Source: Opitutia bacterium UBA4654 | Lineage (GTDB): Bacteria > Verrucomicrobiota > Verrucomicrobiia > Opitutales > Intestinicryptomonadaceae | Assembly (NCBI GenBank): GCA_002405555.1 | Contig: DHMA01000158.1 | Span: 10,786-16,121 of the forward strand | DNA: 5,336 bases | Reading direction: 5' to 3' | Part shown: one piece after another, positions 1 through 5,336 of the stretch | Position numbering within the stretch: position 1 is the stretch's first letter | How the letters are laid out: every line of letters starts with the position of its first letter | The notes under the pieces: generated by a model | Seen by the model: only the letters and a program-made list of their open reading frames with translations | Database searches by the model: none | What the model was told of the DNA's origin: nothing | Made by a program: the position numbers and the translations under genes

Positions 1-660
1 TTCTCCGCCAACGAGTTCCTCACGCGCTTCAACCTGATGAAAGCCTACGACTTCCCCAACCACGCAACGACACCCGTTTCGGCAAAACACATCATTACCG
101 TTGGCGGCGGGAACGTCGCCATGGACTCGTCGCGGACGGCTCTGCGCATCGGCGCGAAATCCACGCTCGTCTATCGGCGCGCCCGCGAGCAAATGCCCGC
201 CCGCGCCGAAGAGGTGCACCACGCCGAGCAGGAGGGCGTGAACTTCCAAATGCTCACAAACCCCAAGCGGATTATCGCCGACGAAAACGGGAAAATCGTC
301 GCGCTCGAATGCGTTAAGATGGAGCTTGGCGAGCCTGACGCTTCGGGGCGCAGGGGCGTTTCGGAAATCGCGGGAAGCGAATTCCAAATTCCGTGCGACG
401 CGCTTGTCGCGGCAATCGGCAACCGTCCGAACCCGCTGCTTCCCATGACCTGCCATTCCCTCAAAACCACGAAAAAGGGAACGCTCGAAGCCGACCCCGA
501 AACGCTCCAAACCTCCATTCCGCAAGTGTTCGCCGGCGGCGACATCGTAAGCGGCGCGGCTACGGTTATCAGCGCGATGGGTCAGGCAAAAAAGGCGGTC
601 AGAAGCATAAACAGGTTTTTGAAAGGCGAGCCTCTGAAAGATGAGACTGCTGCTCTCTAA
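1..660 (+). CDS. gltA: NADPH-dependent glutamate synthase small-subunit-like flavoprotein (GltA/NfnL family), 5'-truncated by the window edge
   Basis: The frame is open from base 1, so this is the C-terminal 219 residues of a longer protein (the family is usually about 450-480 residues); the first ATG, at 37, is internal. Seen: SANEFLTRFNLMKAY at the edge, a typical family segment; the NADPH-binding Rossmann turn VGGGNVAMD around window residues 34-42; YRRAREQMPAR, an arginine-rich loop usual in NADPH binding; LGEPDASGRR; and the C-terminal FAD-contact segment VFAGGDIVSGAATVISAMGQAKKA. Known: these proteins carry electrons from NAD(P)H via FAD and FeS clusters, either as glutamate synthase small subunit (glutamine to glutamate) or as the large subunit of ferredoxin-NADP transhydrogenase (NfnL) or sulfide dehydrogenase. 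The FeS-binding N-terminus is not visible, so these roles cannot be separated here. The gene is cytoplasmic and its 3' end overlaps surE. The symbol gltA here means the glutamate synthase family name, not citrate synthase. Confidence 0.9.
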   Translation, partial: FSANEFLTRFNLMKAYDFPNHATTPVSAKHIITVGGGNVAMDSSRTALRIGAKSTLVYRRAREQMPARAEEVHHAEQEGVNFQMLTNPKRIIADENGKIVALECVKMELGEPDASGRRGVSEIAGSEFQIPCDALVAAIGNRPNPLLPMTCHSLKTTKKGTLEADPETLQTSIPQVFAGGDIVSGAATVISAMGQAKKAVRSINRFLKGEPLKDETAAL

Positions 661-1390
661 CGACGACGGGCTTGACTCGCCCTTCCTGCCCGCGTTCGCG
701 CGCGCCCTCGCAAAAGTTGCCGACTTGAAAATAGTCGTGCCGTCGGGCGAGCGTAGCTGGATAGGCAGGGCGTACAGCCGCCATTCCGAGCTTGAAGCCC
801 AAGCGCGCGACTTTTTCGGGCTCGACTGTCAGACGGTTTCGGGCACGCCCGCCGACTGCGTAAACATAGCCCTCGGACACCTTTGCGCCGAGCCGCCCGA
901 CGCCGTAATTTCGGGACTAAATATCGGGCAGAACGTGGCGATGCCGCTTCTTTGGAGCAGCGGAACATTCGCCGCCGCCGTCGAGGGCGCGGGCTGGGGA
1001 CTGCCCGCGTTCGCGTTTTCGATGCGGCTCGAAAAAGTCTACTACGACTATTGCAGACTGCGCCACGGCGCGGCTCCCGAACCGCTCTTGCTCAATATAG
1101 AAGCGGCTTCCGAACACGCCGCGCAGTTCATTGTAGATATGCTTTCGAAAGGCGAATGCGGCGCGGGAGTCGTCGTAAACGTCAACTACCCGATAAAATA
1201 CACGCGGCAGACGCCGTTTGCGGAGTGCAAGCCCGCGAGCGTCGATTTGCGCTCTGTCTACACGCGCGGCGACGACGGAAAATTCAGGTTCTCGTACAGC
1301 CTCGGCTCTGTCGGCGCAAACGGGGAACTTACCGACGTCGAATGTCTCGACAAGTCGATTGCCTGCTTTTCGAAAATCAAAATCAAGTAG
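641..1390 (+). CDS. surE: 5'/3'-nucleotidase SurE
   Basis: SurE is a cytoplasmic, divalent-metal-dependent phosphatase that removes phosphate from nucleoside 5'- or 3'-monophosphates; some members also act on short polyphosphate. Seen: the protein opens MRLLLSNDDGLDSP, with the metal-binding Asp8-Asp9 of the NDDG motif in the position found across the family; Ser39 lies in PSGERSWIG; GTPADCV is at 68-74; SGLNIGQN at 91-98 supplies the conserved Asn metal ligand; SSGTFAAAVEGAGWGLPAFAFS matches the conserved segment that follows it. The length of 249 residues is normal. The ATG at 641 is fixed by the NDDG spacing. It lies inside the upstream oxidoreductase gene, overlapping it by 20 bases in another frame, which implies shared mRNA and coupled translation; only a weak purine stretch (GAAAG) precedes the ATG. 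The second half (150-249) is less conserved, as usual. No terminator is obvious after the stop. Confidence 0.95.
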   Translation: MRLLLSNDDGLDSPFLPAFARALAKVADLKIVVPSGERSWIGRAYSRHSELEAQARDFFGLDCQTVSGTPADCVNIALGHLCAEPPDAVISGLNIGQNVAMPLLWSSGTFAAAVEGAGWGLPAFAFSMRLEKVYYDYCRLRHGAAPEPLLLNIEAASEHAAQFIVDMLSKGECGAGVVVNVNYPIKYTRQTPFAECKPASVDLRSVYTRGDDGKFRFSYSLGSVGANGELTDVECLDKSIACFSKIKIK

Positions 1391-1477
1391 ACGCGCTTCC
1401 TTTCCGTTCCGCTTTCGGGGAGCAGTGAGCCGCCGACGATTGCCGCGCATTTTTTTCTTTTAATGTCCGGAAATCCG

Positions 1478-1483
1478 TATAGT
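1478..1483 (+). promoter_or_regulatory. Possible -10 element (TATAGT) for the GH78-like gene
   Basis: TATAGT differs from the TATAAT consensus at one position and lies 38 bases before the ATG at 1522, within the 131-base gap after surE. A T-rich run (1450-1460) lies at about the -35 distance but has no good match to TTGACA, so the call rests on the -10 alone. A separate promoter here would make sense, because the downstream gene is functionally unrelated to surE and has an AT-rich leader with no Shine-Dalgarno. Confidence 0.3.
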
Positions 1484-1521
1484 TTTTAGGCACTCAACAA
1501 ATATCAATAATTTCTTACAAA

Positions 1522-3768
1522 ATGAAAAAGACAATTTTCGGCATTCTACTGGTTTCCGCGTGCGCCCTCTTCGGGGGAGATTCCGCAAAATGGATTTCCG
1601 CCGACGATTTCACCGCCGACGCGTTCAACACTTGGATTGCGTTCAGAAAAGACGCGGAACTTGCGGAAGCTCCCGCTTCGGCAAAACTCAAAATCGCCGC
1701 AGACAGCAAATACTGGCTCTGGGTAAACGGCAGGCTCGCGGTCTTCGAGGGCGGACTCAAACGCGGCCCGAATCCCGCCGACGGCTACTACGACGAAATC
1801 GACATCGCGCCATTTCTGAAATCGGGCAAAAACCGCGTCGCCGTTCTTCTCTGGTACTTCGGCAAAGACGGATTCTCGCACAAAAGCAGCGGGAAATCGG
1901 GGCTGTACATCGACGGCGGCGAAATGTCGGCTTTCGACACCTCCGCCGACTGGCTTTCGAGAGTCCACCCCGCCTACGGCACTGCGGGCGCGCCGTTCCC
2001 GAACTACCGACTGTCGGAATCGAACTTGCAGTTCGACGCAAACAGGGAAATCGAAAACTGGCAGACGCGCGACGACCTGCCCGAAAAATTCGCCTTCAAA
2101 AAATCGCGCGAGTACGGCAAGCTCGGCTGCGCCCCGTGGAACGCCGCCGAAAAACGCCCCATTCCGCAATGGAAACTGCGCAAACCGATAGAGCTTCAAT
2201 TTACCGCCAAGAAATCGTGGCTCGGCGGCACGGCGGTTGCAAAACTTCCGTACAACATGCAGATGACGCCGATTATCACCGTCTACGACCCCGTCGGAAA
2301 CTCGCTCGTGTCCGTCGAAACCGACCACGCGTTCACGGGCGGCGACAACTGCCTCCGCGCCGAATACATCACAAAAAAAGGCTTGCAGACATACGAATCT
2401 GTGGGCTGGCTCAACGGGCACGAAATCGTTTTGAAATTTCCGCGGTATGTGGACGTGAAAAAAATCGAGGCAAGGGAATCGGGCTACGACACCGAAGTTT
2501 CGGGCAAATTCTCGTGCGACAACCCGTTCTTCATGCGCTTCTGGCAAAAGGGACTGAACACCCTGTACGTCAATATGCGCGACACATACTTCGACTGCCC
2601 CGACCGCGAACGCGCCCAGTGGTGGGGCGACGTCGTGATTCTTTCGGGCGAAAGCTTCTACACCTACACGCCGTCGGTAAACGCGCTCACCCGCAAGGCA
2701 ATCCGCCAGCTCGTGAGCTGGCAAAGACCCGACGGCTCGCTGTTCGCGCCGATTCCCGGCAATTACACCAGCGAACTCCCGGGGCAAATGCTCGCGTCAA
2801 TCGGCAAATACGGGTTCTGGAATTATTACATGAATACGGGCGACGCCGACACCGTCAAATTCGCGTATCCCGCAGTCAAAAAATACCTCTCCCTCTGGAC
2901 GCTCGATTCCACTGGGCTTACCGAATTCCGCAAGGGCGGCTGGAGCTGGGGCGACTGGGGCGAAAACCGCGACAAACGCCTGATTTTTGCGGGCTGGCAT
3001 TATATAGCCCTCGACGCCGCCGCGAACATGGCGGAACTTTTGGGATACCCTGACGACGCAAAATCCTATCGCCAAACAATGCAAAAAGTAAGGGCGGGCT
3101 TCGAAAATTGTTGGAACGGCACGGCGTACAGATACCCCGAATACAACGGCGAAACCGACGACCGCGTCCACGCGCTCGCCGTGATTTCGGGCATCGCCGA
3201 CAAATCGAAATACGACGCAATTTTCAGGGTCTTCAAAACCCAAAAACACGCAAGCCCCTACATGGAAAAATACGTCATGGAGGCTCTGTTTAAAGTGGGG
3301 CACGGCGGCTACGCGCTCGACAGGGCGGAGGAACGTTTCAAGAAAATGGTGGACGACCCGCGCTACACTACGCTCTTCGAGGGCTGGGAAAAGGACGGCT
3401 TCGGGGGCGGCTCGATCAACCACGCGTGGAGCGGCGGAGCAATCACGGTGATTTCGTCGGAACTCTGCGGACTCCGTCCGCTCGAACCCGCATGGAAAAA
3501 ATTTGCGGTAGAACCGCAGCCCGCAAAATTCAAACGGGCGTCGCTGGGCTTCCAAACGGTTTCGGGCGAAGTGAAGTCGTCGTTCGTGCGCGACGGCTCG
3601 GCGTTCATCATGGACGTGTCGGTGCCGACGCTCGCAGTCGTTTCCCTCCCCGAATTTTGCAAGGGCAAAACCCTGCGCGTAAACGGCAAAACCGTTTCGG
3701 AAAAAACCGTAAACGGCAAACGCACATTCGAACTGCCAAAAGGCGAATATTCGATAATCGTCAAATAA
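1522..3768 (+). CDS. Exported GH78-like alpha-L-rhamnosidase (six-hairpin glycosidase)
   Basis: Probable inverting glycosidase releasing terminal alpha-L-rhamnose from glycans or glycosides. Seen, in 748 residues: an N-terminal export signal (MKKTIFGILL then VSAC, an acceptable lipobox with Cys14, so possibly a lipoprotein); beta-sandwich segments at roughly 25-330, including YWLWVNGRLAVFEGGLKRGP (64-83) and YYDEIDIAPFLKSGKNRVAV, typical of the jelly-roll domains of the family; an alpha/alpha barrel at about 335-650; and a C-terminal beta domain at about 655-748. The barrel holds DCPDRERAQWWGD (358-370). Asp358, Glu363 and Asp370 have the same 5- and 7-residue spacing as Asp567, Glu572 and Asp579 of Bacillus RhaB. 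TTLFEGWEKD (616-625) supplies Glu620, the likely equivalent of RhaB Glu841, followed by SINHAWSG. The start is set by the signal peptide, although no Shine-Dalgarno precedes it. It converges with a minus-strand exported isomerase-like gene. Substrate is not certain: GH78-like proteins vary in specificity. Confidence 0.85.
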   Translation: MKKTIFGILLVSACALFGGDSAKWISADDFTADAFNTWIAFRKDAELAEAPASAKLKIAADSKYWLWVNGRLAVFEGGLKRGPNPADGYYDEIDIAPFLKSGKNRVAVLLWYFGKDGFSHKSSGKSGLYIDGGEMSAFDTSADWLSRVHPAYGTAGAPFPNYRLSESNLQFDANREIENWQTRDDLPEKFAFKKSREYGKLGCAPWNAAEKRPIPQWKLRKPIELQFTAKKSWLGGTAVAKLPYNMQMTPIITVYDPVGNSLVSVETDHAFTGGDNCLRAEYITKKGLQTYESVGWLNGHEIVLKFPRYVDVKKIEARESGYDTEVSGKFSCDNPFFMRFWQKGLNTLYVNMRDTYFDCPDRERAQWWGDVVILSGESFYTYTPSVNALTRKAIRQLVSWQRPDGSLFAPIPGNYTSELPGQMLASIGKYGFWNYYMNTGDADTVKFAYPAVKKYLSLWTLDSTGLTEFRKGGWSWGDWGENRDKRLIFAGWHYIALDAAANMAELLGYPDDAKSYRQTMQKVRAGFENCWNGTAYRYPEYNGETDDRVHALAVISGIADKSKYDAIFRVFKTQKHASPYMEKYVMEALFKVGHGGYALDRAEERFKKMVDDPRYTTLFEGWEKDGFGGGSINHAWSGGAITVISSELCGLRPLEPAWKKFAVEPQPAKFKRASLGFQTVSGEVKSSFVRDGSAFIMDVSVPTLAVVSLPEFCKGKTLRVNGKTVSEKTVNGKRTFELPKGEYSIIVK

Positions 3769-3785
3769 CGCGTCGCAAACGCCGC

Positions 3786-3818
3786 AAAAAAACGGGGGAA
3801 CGGTTCGCCGCTCCCCCG
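3786..3818 (-). terminator. Rho-independent terminator of the isomerase-like gene, between convergent genes
   Basis: Bases 3793-3803 pair with 3808-3818: seven pairs (CGGGGGA with TCCCCCG), one A-C mismatch, then CGG with CCG closing a TTCG loop (3804-3807). On the minus strand the stem is followed directly by seven T residues (complement of 3786-3792), the classic intrinsic terminator layout, 23 bases past the stop of the minus-strand gene. Read on the plus strand the stem is followed only by CTTTCGTAAATA, so it should end transcripts of the GH78-like gene less efficiently, though it may still serve both. Confidence 0.85.
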
Positions 3819-3840
3819 CTTTCGTAAATACCTCAACGCC

Positions 3841-4671
3841 TTAATGCGCTTTGAGATACTCGACACTCCGCTTTACCTCGTCGAGCTTCTGCGCGGGCGT
3901 GTTCTTCCACCAGCCGATGTATTCAAGCAAAAGCCAGCCGTCGAACTTCTGGCGGTCAAGCTCGGCAAGCATGGCGTCTACGTTCATCGCGCCCGTGCCG
4001 AAGGGAACGTCGTAGGCGGAAAGCCCGTACGCGCTCATGTCGCGGAAATGGACGATGCCGATTTTGTTTTCGAGCGTCTTGAAACCCTCGACTGCATTGA
4101 CGCCCGAACGCCCCCAGTGCCCCGTGTCGGGACAGGCGTAAACTTTGGGATAGTCGGCAATCATAGACGCAACAAACTTCGGGTCGGAAAATTCGGCATT
4201 GCGCTTGGCGTCCCTGCCGTGGTTGTGGACGGCGACTTTCATTCCGTACTCGGCGCAAAGCTTGTTCCAAAGCGGAAGCTTGTCGGCGGACGGCTCGGCA
4301 ATGACGGTGTCCGCGCCGAACTCCTTGACAAACGAAAGCAGCTTGCGGATTGCGTTTTCGGTCGTGGGAGTCGAAACGCCGTAGGAAACCACCTTGATTT
4401 TGTTGTCGGCAAGAATCTTTTTGAGGAACGCCTTTTGTTCGTCCGACATCGACGGCTCAACCATCGCGTCGGGATACTTCTTCGAGAGCGCATGACGCGA
4501 AAGCCCGATAGCGTCAACACCGCATTCGCGAACGAGCGGTAAAAGCTCCTCTATCGTCTGCTTGGCAAACGTGAAAGTCTGAATGCCGACCTTTCTCTCG
4601 CCGCGCTCGGCGCAAAGTAAATTGGCAAATAAAACGGAAACCGTAAAAAATAAAATAAATATCCTTCTCAT
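3841..4671 (-). CDS. Exported sugar isomerase/epimerase-like TIM-barrel protein (AP endonuclease 2 / xylose isomerase-like fold)
   Basis: A 276-residue protein of the superfamily annotated as sugar phosphate isomerase/epimerase. Seen: a signal peptide MRRIFILFFTVSVLFANLLCA with likely cleavage before ERG (the Cys20 context NLLC is a poor lipobox), then barrel strands starting KVGIQTFTF, GVDAIGLSRH (51-60), IKVVSYGV (92-99), DTVIAEPS (121-128), MKVAVHNHG (144-152), VYACPDTGHW (177-186), IGIVHFRDMS (204-213) and GWLLLEYIGWW (245-255). Probable metal and substrate residues are Glu126, His149 or His151, Asp182, His185, His208 and Glu250, following the usual Glu/Asp/His/Glu pattern. The chosen ATG has GGGAG just upstream and begins a clean signal peptide; an in-frame ATG 13 codons earlier (4710) would put a charged stretch before it. 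Known: the fold serves isomerases, epimerases and dehydratases of sugars and inositols. The exact reaction cannot be read from the sequence. Export suggests action on free, non-phosphorylated sugars, perhaps products of the convergent GH78-like enzyme. Confidence 0.85.
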   Translation of the reverse strand: MRRIFILFFTVSVLFANLLCAERGERKVGIQTFTFAKQTIEELLPLVRECGVDAIGLSRHALSKKYPDAMVEPSMSDEQKAFLKKILADNKIKVVSYGVSTPTTENAIRKLLSFVKEFGADTVIAEPSADKLPLWNKLCAEYGMKVAVHNHGRDAKRNAEFSDPKFVASMIADYPKVYACPDTGHWGRSGVNAVEGFKTLENKIGIVHFRDMSAYGLSAYDVPFGTGAMNVDAMLAELDRQKFDGWLLLEYIGWWKNTPAQKLDEVKRSVEYLKAH

Positions 4672-4675
4672 GATG

Positions 4676-4680
4676 CTCCC
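4676..4680 (-). promoter_or_regulatory. Ribosome binding site GGGAG deciding the start of the isomerase-like gene
   Basis: On the minus strand GGGAG is followed by CATC and then ATG at 4671, a short but workable 4-base spacing. The alternative in-frame ATG at 4710 is preceded by TTTTTACGTTGC, with no purine-rich site. Together with the signal peptide beginning at 4671, this favours the downstream start. Confidence 0.5.
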
Positions 4681-4779
4681 GAATAAACCCCCCTCGCCCC
4701 ATTTATGCAACGTAAAAATAAGGACAAACAGCGGAAGAAAATAAGCTAATAAAAAATAAGATTTTCTCCCAACCCAATC

Positions 4780-4808
4780 TCTCGCGCCACAAAACTTTTC
4801 CCGCGAGA
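4780..4808. repeat. Stem-loop at the left end of repeat copy A
   Basis: TCTCGCG (4780-4786) pairs with CGCGAGA (4802-4808) around a 15-base loop that itself contains AAAACTTTT. The six inner pairs are conserved in copy B (5122-5148). Confidence 0.65.
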
Positions 4809-4995
4809 TACCCTAAAAAACAATCCCTAAACAAAAATCCCAGCCCCCAACTTCACTCCGACAGGCAACCTAAAAAACAAAAATCTAAAATCTACTTCGC
4901 GCGATGACATCGCGCCCAAAAATAAAGAACCTTTCGGCAATCCGCACACTTCCCAGCGGGGTTCTGCGGGGAACGGTTTGGCGCACAGGCGAGGC
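4781..4995. repeat. Direct repeat, copy A (215 bases, non-coding, palindrome-rich)
   Basis: Aligns end to end with 5122-5336 at about 90% identity by eye, at a fixed offset of 341 bases. Fully identical blocks include the first 40 bases (4781-4820), a central 29 bases starting at the palindrome (4898-4926) and the last 46 bases (4950-4995). Differences fall mostly in A-rich linkers, where small indels cancel so both copies remain 215 bases long. Contains a stem-loop at 4780-4808 and a perfect palindrome at 4899-4915. A minus-strand frame open through this copy is closed by a stop in copy B after indels. No transposase, target-site duplication or terminal inverted repeat is visible. It is best described as a dispersed or tandemly duplicated intergenic repeat of unknown role. 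Confidence 0.85.
4899..4915. repeat. Perfect palindrome GCGCGATG-A-CATCGCGC in copy A
   Basis: Two 8-base arms are exact reverse complements around one A. It is unchanged at 5240-5256 in copy B although bases on both sides of the conserved block differ. The single-base spacer is too tight for an RNA hairpin using all eight pairs but suits a dimeric DNA-binding protein site; as RNA, about 6-7 pairs could form. Confidence 0.75.
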
Positions 4996-5002
4996 TCGCG
5001 GA

Positions 5003-5048
5003 AAAAACAAAATGGGGCTGTACTTGAGTACTGCCCCATTTCGTTTTT
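5003..5048. repeat. 46-base near-perfect hairpin between the repeat copies; terminator-like on both strands
   Basis: Bases 5003-5023 pair with 5028-5048 around a TTGA loop: 19 pairs of 21, with mismatches at 5009/5042 and 5019/5032. The core is AAATGGGGC with GCCCCATTT, topped by GTAC-TTGA-GTAC. An A run lies at the left foot and a T run at the right foot (5044-5048), so transcripts from either side would form a GC-rich stem followed by U residues. It could be a bidirectional intrinsic terminator or a miniature palindromic element. It has no second copy in the window. Confidence 0.7.
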
Positions 5049-5121
5049 GAGCAAGACTTGGCAACGGAACAAAAAGAATCCGAAGTTCCCCCGCCTATTT
5101 CGCAAGGCAACTAAGAGAAAA

Positions 5122-5148
5122 CTCGCGCCACAAAACTTTTCCCGCGAG
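5122..5148. repeat. Stem-loop at the left end of repeat copy B
   Basis: CTCGCG (5122-5127) pairs with CGCGAG (5143-5148), loop identical to that of copy A. The outermost pair of copy A is lost because the base before the repeat is A. Confidence 0.6.
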
Positions 5149-5239
5149 ATACCCTAAAAAATAAACCCTAAAAATAAAAATCCCAGTTCCCCAACTTCAC
5201 TCCGACAGGCAACCTAAAAAAACAAAATCAAAATCTACC

Positions 5240-5256
5240 GCGCGATGACATCGCGC
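5240..5256. repeat. Perfect palindrome GCGCGATG-A-CATCGCGC in copy B
   Basis: Identical in sequence to 4899-4915, with the preceding linker changed (CTACCG in place of CTACTTCG), so the palindrome is conserved while its surroundings drift. Confidence 0.75.
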
Positions 5257-5336
5257 CCAAAAATAAAAACCCTCTCGGCAATCCACACGTTTCCCAGCGG
5301 GGTTCTGCGGGGAACGGTTTGGCGCACAGGCGAGGC

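Larger units (their letters stand above)
4672..5336. other. Gene-free stretch of 665 bases: A-rich leader followed by a duplicated structured repeat
   Basis: No convincing gene is seen on either strand. Bases 4672-4780 are the upstream region of the minus-strand isomerase-like gene and must hold its promoter; TTGTCC and TAAATG with a 16-base gap on the minus strand (about 4703-4730) are a weak candidate pair. From 4781 on, the stretch consists of two direct repeat copies and a spacer containing a long hairpin. The plus strand is rich in short A runs and poor in T runs (the reverse on the minus strand), unlike the flanking genes. Open minus-strand frames of 70-90 codons here are low-complexity and are not conserved between the two repeat copies. 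Confidence 0.7.
5122..5336. repeat. Direct repeat, copy B (215 bases, may continue past the window end)
   Basis: Second copy of the repeat at 4781-4995. The identity is complete over the final 46 bases and still holds at the last base of the window, so its true right boundary is not seen. In copy A the match would continue into TCGCGG (4996-5001), forming GCGAG-G-CTCGC; whether copy B has this cannot be read. Relative to copy A, linkers differ by small indels and substitutions. The left stem-loop (5122-5148) and the palindrome (5240-5256) are retained. Confidence 0.85.

Noticed and set aside
1391..1460. Possible terminator after surE at the T run (1450-1456)
   Set aside because: No convincing GC-rich stem pairs immediately before the T run; the best pairings found by eye are only four or so bases long.
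1546..3053. Long alternative open frames on both strands inside the GH78-like gene (413 codons minus, 497 codons plus)
   Set aside because: They are shadows of a GC-biased gene: the products are Arg-rich or Val/Phe/Arg-rich without recognisable motifs, while the 748-residue frame has a signal peptide and the catalytic motifs.
3679..3720. 12-base direct repeat (GTAAACGGCAAA, twice, 30 bases apart) near the end of the GH78-like gene
   Set aside because: It is in frame and encodes VNGK twice (residues 720-723 and 730-733), consistent with two adjacent beta-turns of the C-terminal domain; no separate DNA function is needed.
4672..4710. Longer form of the isomerase-like protein starting at the ATG at 4710
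   Set aside because: It would place 13 extra residues before the signal peptide and has no ribosome binding site; the ATG at 4671 has GGGAG upstream.
4809..4831. Telomere-like CCCTAAA motifs in the repeat copies
   Set aside because: The motif occurs only two or three times, with irregular spacing in an A-rich linker that differs between copies, and all the genes are bacterial.
4827..5110. Two overlapping minus-strand open frames (72 and 92 codons) across repeat copy A and the hairpin
   Set aside because: The products are low-complexity and rich in Phe, Arg and Pro; there is no ribosome binding site of note, and the equivalent frame in copy B hits a stop after indels. A database match to hypothetical proteins would probably reflect the same repeat translated elsewhere.
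4781..5336. CRISPR array or integron attC sites
   Set aside because: Two 215-base copies 341 bases apart do not fit short CRISPR repeats and spacers. The paired core sites expected of attC (RYYYAAC and GTTRRRY) are not seen at the ends, and no cas or integrase gene is present.

Overview
The window looks like a chromosomal fragment from an anaerobic, glycan-degrading bacterium. The mix of a GltD/NfnL-type flavoprotein, a SurE nucleotidase, an exported rhamnosidase-type hydrolase and an exported TIM-barrel sugar isomerase-like protein, with several starts lacking a clear Shine-Dalgarno, would fit the Planctomycetota-Verrucomicrobiota-Chlamydiota group, perhaps a gut Verrucomicrobiota. That placement is inference from gene style only; no rRNA or other marker is present.

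Layout. Bases 1-660 hold the C-terminal part of an NADPH-dependent glutamate synthase small-subunit-like oxidoreductase whose start lies outside the window. Its last 20 bases overlap the start of surE (641-1390), so the two are probably co-transcribed and translationally coupled. A 131-base gap with a T-rich stretch and a possible -10 element leads to a 748-residue exported GH78-like alpha-L-rhamnosidase (1522-3768). This gene converges on a minus-strand gene (3841-4671) for an exported sugar isomerase/epimerase-like TIM-barrel protein. A strong stem-loop with a TTCG loop lies between the two 3' ends, and its T-tract serves the minus-strand gene.

The last 665 bases (4672-5336) carry no convincing gene. 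After a short leader for the isomerase gene they hold two direct copies, each 215 bases, of a structured repeat (4781-4995 and 5122-5336; about 90% identical by eye). Each copy contains a perfect 8+8 palindrome and a second stem-loop. Between the copies lies a 46-base near-perfect hairpin (5003-5048). The sequence of the repeats does not behave like coding DNA: indels between copies break reading frames while the palindromes are unchanged. This repeat region is the most unusual part of the window.

Functionally, the two convergent exported proteins plausibly work on the same class of substrate outside the cytoplasm, rhamnose-containing or related plant or host glycans. The first two genes are housekeeping metabolism and show no evident link to them.
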